From positions 24,928,501 through 24,992,500 of the forward strand of contig NC_091093.1 in the NCBI RefSeq assembly GCF_024713975.1: a stretch of DNA of 64,000 nucleotides. Direction: 5' to 3'. Positions 56,087 through 64,000 of the stretch are shown here, piece after piece. Numbering within the stretch: the first letter of the stretch is position 1; each line of letters starts with the position of its first letter. A program made the position numbers and the translations under genes. The notes under the pieces are model-generated. The model made no database searches. It worked only from the letters and a program-made list of their open reading frames with translations, and had not been told where the DNA came from. This DNA comes from Paralichthys olivaceus (lineage: Eukaryota; Chordata; Actinopteri; Pleuronectiformes; Paralichthyidae).

Positions 56087-56329
56087 TCCATTCATTCATT
56101 CATCCATTCTCTATACCCTGTATAGTTTTAGGGTCCCAGGGAGGGAGGCTGGAACCAATCCCCGCTGACACTGTTGGAGTGGTCAGGTGCACCATGGACA
56201 GGTCGCCAGTGTATCATCCAGCTGAAAAACAGAGACAAATAACACTGAGGGCCATTGAGAGTGTCTGGTTGACCTAAGTGATGTCTGTGGACCAGGGAGA
56301 ACACAGAGACCCCACACAGAAAGAACCTG
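56087..56329 (+). repeat. LINE-3'-end-like teleost repeat, longer copy
   Basis: The ordered words are CATTCATTCATCCATTCTCT, GGGAGGGAGGCTGGAACCAA, CCGCTGACA, TGGACAGGTCGCCAGTGTAT, AACAGAGACAAATAACACTG, AGAGTGTCTGGTTGACCTAA, TCTGTGGACCAGGGAGAACA and CCCCACACAGAAAGAACCTG. They match a very abundant fish repeat resembling the 3' end of L2/Maui LINEs. It is substantially decayed. No reverse transcriptase sequence is nearby. Confidence 0.75.
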
Positions 56330-57560
56330 GATACACCATAGTTTCAATATTAGATCATATTTATATTTAACTGTATTTAGAGCTAGCAACAAGATGCTGA
56401 ACAAAATAATGCATCACAAATGGCGAACTTTGTCTGGAATGTTTGTTGGACTGCTGACGTCAGTAAAACAAACATTCCTGAAATGTGGTCTGACAGTCAG
56501 ACTAAACAGAAAACGATGGGAAATGAATTAATTTAATGAAAACACACGTCAGGAGCAGCCTCTCCATTCAAATGGATGCAGGCAGATGGATCTCAACCAC
56601 AATAACTCTGTGTCTCGCTATGTGACAATTTAATGCCGAGAGCAACACAGAGCATGCAGACCATAAAACACATAATCAGGAAATCCTGTCTCTGAAAACT
56701 AAAGCACAGACACTTTGAATCTGTGGAGAAAGAATAATCAGATTACTTTTTTAAATAAAAGGTAAATGGACTGTATTCATTGTGTTTTTCTTTTTATGCA
56801 TGGCCATATAATATAGAAAGTCTATATTTAAGACTTTGAGGTTCTACACAACACAGCCTGCAGGGATGACAGATGACCCCTGTGTGAATACTATGACTAA
56901 TATTGATGAGCTATGTTTCACTGCCATGATCCCAAAGCATCCTGGCACACAGTAAGCAGGTGTCTGACTGTTTGGTTTCTAATATCACAGACACTGAAGG
57001 GTCTAATTCGACACACATCTGTTTGCCATGCACGTCCGCATGCAATGGTCTGTTTCATAAAACGTGTGAGAGTCCAGGTATCTTTGAAATCTGACATAAA
57101 ACAAACTGTTTTACATCACACCAAGCACATCTGGCTCTGAACGTGACAGGCTCATTTTAATATTTTACACTACCTTTGGCTTTGATCATCTATCTGTCTA
57201 CACAACAGTATAAATTATGAATAATTCAAATTGATTAAATTACTTTTTTTTTCTGGGAAGGGCTGTATGGTTAGATTTTTTTTTAAAATTTAAATCAAAT
57301 GGAAATATTGAATGGACATCAAAAATGGAAAATGATGGGTTGATATGCTGTTGAAAGACAAGAAGTGCAGTACCAGAAAGAATGAGTCATAGACTGCTTT
57401 TAATAATTAAACTAAATAAAAACGATTGAACTGATAATAGTGTAATTATTATCAAATTAACATCATTCAACAATAATGATAATACAATGTTTTAAAGACT
57501 TGATGCATGAGATAAAACTGAAATAAAACATTTCTGGTTAATAACAAACTTTTTCTTAGT
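56330..57560. other. intergenic, no gene seen
   Basis: No supported gene. AT-rich up to the GC shift that marks the dtwd1 promoter. Confidence 0.4.
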
Positions 57561-57579
57561 TTCTCATTGTTTACCTTTT

Positions 57580-58030
57580 CCTCTGGAACACTACTTCCGG
57601 CGTAGAAGAAGAGCCTCAGGTCGTTGAACGTAAACACCGGTAGACACGTGTTTATCGGGATTAGCTTCAAGCTAGCGGACAACACACTGACTCCAGCTCA
57701 TCTGAACCACGCTGACATCTGTTTCACTTTGGTATTCGCTGTTTTCTAACTCCAGCCATCATTGTTTCTGTGTGTCAGCATCAGCCCAGGCGACAGTAGC
57801 TGTGGTGGTGTCATGCTAACAGGAGCTAGCTTCACTAGCATGAAACGCGGATGTTGACCGTGCTGTCGCGTTAGCTGCACAGACGCGTTCGCTCCCATCG
57901 AGCTGAATAAGAAGATAATTACAGCGACACGTGAACATACGTGGTTAACCCAAGGTGGTGATTTTAAACCCTCGGCTGCTAATCGCCACGTTGTGTGCAG
58001 TCGCTTGTGTTTAGCTAATTTTACGGTAGC
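57580..58030 (+). promoter_or_regulatory. dtwd1 promoter and non-coding first exon region
   Basis: CpG density rises abruptly here relative to both flanks. An ETS-type site ACTTCCGG lies at 57593-57600, a position typical for TATA-less start sites, and CACGTG-like words follow. A non-coding first exon is expected because the exon with the ATG has its own acceptor at 59041-59042. The donor of the first exon could not be chosen reliably among several weak candidates. Confidence 0.5.
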
Positions 58031-59042
58031 TTTGTTGCTTCAGCTGATGATCGGTATTCACGTAGTTTTCTTACGTGGAAGTCGTGATTCCAGTGTAGAA
58101 AGGTTGATGTGAGAGTTGTCAGTTTATTAGGAACACAATACAAAACCAAAACACAGGCAGTCTAACACAACATCCCTCCACTCGATCCTTTCTGAGGGTT
58201 ACACCGTTCAGATGTTGATTAAAGTACTTCACATAAATTAGTCAAGTTATAAACTCTCTGTTTATTATATCACTAAAGATGTTTAGTGATGCATTCATTT
58301 CTTTTACTTTTATATTGTTTACTTTTACATCCAGACTTGATTCATCTATAGTTAAAGTTAAATTTAAAAATATGATCAAAGTAAGATTGGATCTAGAATC
58401 CAAGAAGTGTAAACTGGCAGAAAATGGAAATACTTAAAGTACAAGTACCTCAGTTTGCATGGTACTTGTGTATTTTGAGAAATGGTGCTGTGGATAGAAG
58501 ATGATAGACTATCAGTGATCATTTCACTCTATGGTCAGAAAATTAATTGTGATTTTTTTTCATTAATGAAATGAATAAATGTTATGCTTGGCAAATATTG
58601 AAAAATGGAAAAGGGACATAAACAATATCAAGAAATTATTATTTTAAACTGATCAGTGAACACAATTTCATGCATACATAATCTGTATAAACTCACAGAT
58701 AGTGGCAGTAGATAGTACTTAAAATAAAATCAGAAGACAGACATTTAAAACTAACTCTGTGCTCTTGTAACAAGGAAATGGTGGCATGTAAGCTGTAATC
58801 ATATTCCTATATTTCAATTCTAGACACCATTCAGTGTAATCACAGTATTAGTATTATAATAAAATACAAATACCTCCGTCCCAACTCAATCCATCTATCT
58901 TGAAAAGACTCCGATGACCTTTTTATCAACAACCTTCAGCTTGTTTAATGGTTTTTCCACATTATTGCACGCGTCTCTTTTACAGTTATGTAAATGTTGG
59001 TTTATTTCTGTTGGCTAATATTTGATTGTCGCCCTCGTTCAG
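58031..59042. other. probable dtwd1 5' UTR intron, no other gene
   Basis: AT-rich DNA between the CpG-rich promoter and a pyrimidine-containing tract ending TCGTTCAG at 59042, the likely acceptor of the first coding exon. Nothing else is recognisable. Confidence 0.4.
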
Positions 59043-59048
59043 CTCTAA

Positions 59049-59054
59049 ATGTAG
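59049..59054 (+). promoter_or_regulatory. start-stop uORF (ATGTAG) in dtwd1 leader
   Basis: Six bases after the presumed acceptor, ATG is followed at once by TAG, 46 bp before the dtwd1 start codon. Start-stop elements of this kind are known to hold ribosomes and dampen translation. It applies only if the acceptor at 59041-59042 is used. Confidence 0.4.
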
Positions 59055-59100
59055 GTCCCACGTACTGAAGGACTGGTCTGTCAACATCTAAAGAGCAAGT

Positions 59101-61370
59101 ATGAGCAGCCTGGATCCCGACCAGCATCTCCAGCTTGGTTGCCGTGACAAAACAACAGTCTCCAGCGATTCATCAGACACTCATGAGTCAGCCAAGCAGC
59201 CTCTCCACGGTCTAAAATTGGCATCACATGCAGTGCTGGAGAAAGCACAGCAGAGGGGCAGGTTGAAATGCTCTAAATGTGGAGGTTCAAGGATGTTTTT
59301 CTGCTACACATGCTGCTCGTTACTGGGTGTCAGCCTGCAAGAAATCCCCTTAATCAAGGTCAGTAAGAGGTTAGGGCTCACTTGATTGTTCTTTTCAGAG
59401 AGGCCTTCAGCTTTGCAGTTGCTGTAATAGCCTCATCACAATATAGTGGAAAAAGTTAAGTCATTTCTTTTGTGTAAGATCTATGGAATAATGCACATCT
59501 TGTGGGAATTGAACTGTCTTCTACATATCGTGTGTTGTGCTCAGCTTCCAGTGAAGATAGACATCATCAAGCATCCAAATGAGACAGATGGCAAGAGCAC
59601 GGCCATCCACGCCAAGATCCTCGCTCCGAGTGACGTCACCATATACACTTACCCCTGCATACCTGAGTATGAGACGGACAAGGTTGGTTTTAGAGGCATA
59701 TTGATTTTTGGGAGCTAAAAAATTACAGAGACCAATATATAATATATGAGTACTGAAAACAACTGTCGATGATTCATAGGATGTCATAATGAAACTCTCA
59801 CCCTCATTAAACAGACATTTAACTGAGGCTTTACAGTTTATCCAAAAGCTGTATTTTATTATATCATATAAATAAAAACAAATAAACATAAAAAAATGTA
59901 CCTGTTTATATAGACACACATAACTTCTGCATTTTTTTATTCGGTGAAATAAAACATTTATAACAATATGTCTTTGAATGGCTCATATCGACCAACAGAT
60001 AAATCAGTTAAACCATTTGGATGAGGTGTCATTGTGAAGCTCTATTTTTTATGGTTGCAGCTTATGATTATTTTCATTGTTGATTACTAATTAATAATTG
60101 ATCAATTATTCTGACTATTGAATCAAAAGTCAAGAAATTGTGTCACAAGTCATTTACATTTTTTTCTAAAGCTCAAGCGTCTATCTGCTCAATGAAAATA
60201 CAGATAAATACATTTTTTATTTTTTTGGTAATCAAAACAGATGTCAAATATTTTTATGCTTCGGCTTTTGTTCCATGTTGTCTCCATTTTCACTTATTGG
60301 AAAATCGTCACTACATCTTATTTTATTTTTCATCTTTATTTTATTCTCATTGCAAGCAGATGCCTCTGAATCTTGTTTTGATTCTGTTACTCTTCACTAA
60401 ATCCTGTTCATCTGATACTGACGTAAATGCGTGTTGTTGTACACGATCACCTTTATTTGTTGTTCTGGAACCATATTCATCCACTGATCCGCACTGTATA
60501 CAACCTCATAATGTGGAAGTTATTATATTTTCAGAGGAATAAATCAGCTGCTCTATTTTCACAGTTGATGCTCGACGATTTTAGTTTTCAACTCTTTTTT
60601 CCTCTTCAGTGCTTCCTAATCCGAGCCACGTACAAATCGGCAACTGTAGAAACAACACATCTTAAACACATTGTTTTAAACTCTTGTCTTGTTTGGCATG
60701 TTCCCATATGAATCAGGGGTTTCTCTCTGCTCTCTTGAGGTGGTGTTGGTGTTCCCTGGTCCAGGGGCTGTCTCGGTTCAAGACATGATGCAGTGTTTGC
60801 GTGACAGGTCTGACAGCGGGTCACATGACTTCGATGAACCCAGCATAAAGAGGCTGAAAAGTGAGGAAGTTCAAGGCGCCACACACACTGCAGAGAGCGC
60901 GGAGACCCCAGATGAAGCAGAGCGCTCAGAGTCAAGGGTGTATCCCCTACAGAGGGTGGTCTTCATTGACAGCACGTGGAACCAGACCAACAAGATCAGC
61001 ACAGATGAGAGACTGCAAGGTAATTGCATTTAAGCAGCTTTTTCAAGAGCTTCGACTGCTGATGATTATAAAGGTCAAATTTACTTTATATACAACTGTT
61101 TAACATGATCTCACCTGCGTTGTCTCGTGTTTTATTCCAGATTTGCTCCGGGTCGAGCTCAGGACGAGGAAAACATGTTTCTGGCGCCATCAGAAAGGCA
61201 AACCAGACACCTACCTGTCTACTATTGAGGCTATTTATTATTTCCTCAGGGACTTCCATGAGCATTGCTTTGCCCGGGAGTATAACGGAGAATATGACAA
61301 TCTTCTCTTCTTCTACTCCTACTTGCACTCAGTTGTCAACAAAGCCAAGATTTCTGCTGGAAAGTGCTGA
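59101..61370 (+). CDS. dtwd1: tRNA-uridine aminocarboxypropyltransferase 1 (DTW domain containing 1), complete
   Basis: Enzyme of the DTW family that transfers the aminocarboxypropyl group of S-adenosylmethionine to uridine (acp3U) in the tRNA D-loop. Four coding exons: 59101-59358, 59545-59682, 60740-61019 and 61141-61370, phases 0, 0 and 1, giving 301 residues (human 304). The N-terminal part has paired cysteines in LKCSKCGG and FCYTCCS, a likely metal-binding knuckle. [18 protein letters not shown] and [10 protein letters not shown] are conserved blocks. VVLVFPGP opens exon 3, and [11 protein letters not shown] carries the D-x-T-W signature. [20 protein letters not shown] ends the catalytic region. 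A variable acidic linker lies in the middle of exon 3. The start is the first ATG that gives the full conserved N-terminus; upstream lies only an ATG-TAG minimal uORF. Confidence 0.97.
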
Positions 61371-61510
61371 TGAAGGCTGGGAGGAAAAACTGAAATCAGC
61401 TCCAGGAGACTGATGACCTGTAGCTGAGGTGGAGACTCGCATGCAAGCTCCGGCCTGTGGCTGAATGACCTTTAATTTTGTGAGGGAAACTGAGGCACTA
61501 TACTATAAGC

Positions 61511-61516
61511 AATAAA
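61511..61516 (+). terminator. dtwd1 polyadenylation signal
   Basis: AATAAA 141 nt after the dtwd1 stop codon, followed by a T-rich stretch. It faces the nnt signal on the other strand about 145 bp away. Confidence 0.65.
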
Positions 61517-61657
61517 GCGGTTTTTGTTAAGAGTTGCGTTACGTGAATGATTTGTGTCGGAAACATGCGTAATTACAGTTCATAGGATGCTCCATATACT
61601 TAGAATTTTAAATATAATAATGCACAAGACAAAATGGACTTAGATATGTTTAAATAT

Positions 61658-61663
61658 TTTATT
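61658..61663 (-). terminator. candidate nnt polyadenylation signal
   Basis: AATAAA on the minus strand, about 180 nt after the nnt stop codon. Confidence 0.5.
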
Positions 61664-61839
61664 TACAAATCAGCAGTTTCATATCCCTTGGTTTGAAAAA
61701 ATCATCTGCAGTTACAGTTACTTATGTTGCAGACCCAGTAAATCTATTCTCTGGAAAAATATTGATCTGAAATCCTGTAGTATCTGTCAACCTGCCTGTG
61801 TTTGAGAACTACTGTACATGATAGTATAGAGGGCGTTAC

Positions 61840-63885
<2,046 letters not shown>

Positions 63886-64000
63886 CTGAGTACACGAGAA
63901 CAAACAATTACACAAACACAAAAGTTGCATTCTTAATCTTAGGATAGAATCCACTTTATTTTACAAGTGTCTAGAGGTTCTGTAAGCCCTCCTTGTTTTT

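Noticed and set aside
61105..61413. 102-codon ORF overlapping the last dtwd1 exon
   Set aside because: A frame-shadow of the dtwd1 exon 61141-61370, whose own frame matches the conserved protein.

Overview
This is a vertebrate nuclear genomic window, almost certainly from a teleost (probably percomorph) fish. Every recognisable gene is a spliced vertebrate gene with GT-AG introns. The proteins are close to, but clearly diverged from, mammalian ones, and the interspersed repeats are of types common in ray-finned fish. There is no prokaryotic or viral gene organisation and no CRISPR array. Coding coordinates were built by hand from splice sites and reading-frame phase, and all exon phases agree within each gene.

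Layout. (1) 35-8418, minus: N-terminal part of secisbp2l (9 coding exons, including a 25-nt microexon; the 3' part lies beyond position 1). (2) 9266-14091, minus: complete cops2 (COP9 signalosome subunit 2), 13 coding exons, 443 residues, upstream of secisbp2l on the same strand. (3) About 14.1-45 kb: a roughly 31-kb stretch with no supported functional gene. It holds dinucleotide microsatellites, a diverged tandem repeat, a hAT-like end, a PIF/Harbinger-derived miniature element with a relic of transposase coding sequence, copies of a dispersed repeat family, and a short ribosomal protein L3 pseudogene fragment. (4) 46126-50414, plus: complete fgf7, three coding exons, 202 residues, with a likely 5' UTR full of small upstream ORFs. 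(5) About 50.9-57.5 kb: intergenic, with a GGAT microsatellite and a LINE-3'-end-like repeat. (6) 59101-61370, plus: complete dtwd1 (tRNA acp3U-forming DTW-domain enzyme), four coding exons, 301 residues. (7) 61840-63885, minus: last four coding exons of nnt (mitochondrial NAD(P) transhydrogenase, NADP-binding domain III), convergent with dtwd1 and running off the right edge.

The order secisbp2l-cops2-(gap)-fgf7-dtwd1 matches human 15q21, except that GALK2 and FAM227B, which lie between COPS2 and FGF7/DTWD1 in human, are not visible. nnt next to fgf7/dtwd1 is notable because human NNT is near FGF10, the FGF7 paralogue, on 5p12. The genes are unrelated in function (selenoprotein translation, cullin deneddylation, growth-factor signalling, tRNA modification, mitochondrial redox); their grouping reflects conserved synteny, not a pathway. 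I found no convincing new multi-gene system. The best leads are the nnt/fgf7 linkage, the uORF whose stop overlaps the fgf7 start codon, the secisbp2l microexon with a tandem acceptor, and the Harbinger and rpl3 relics.
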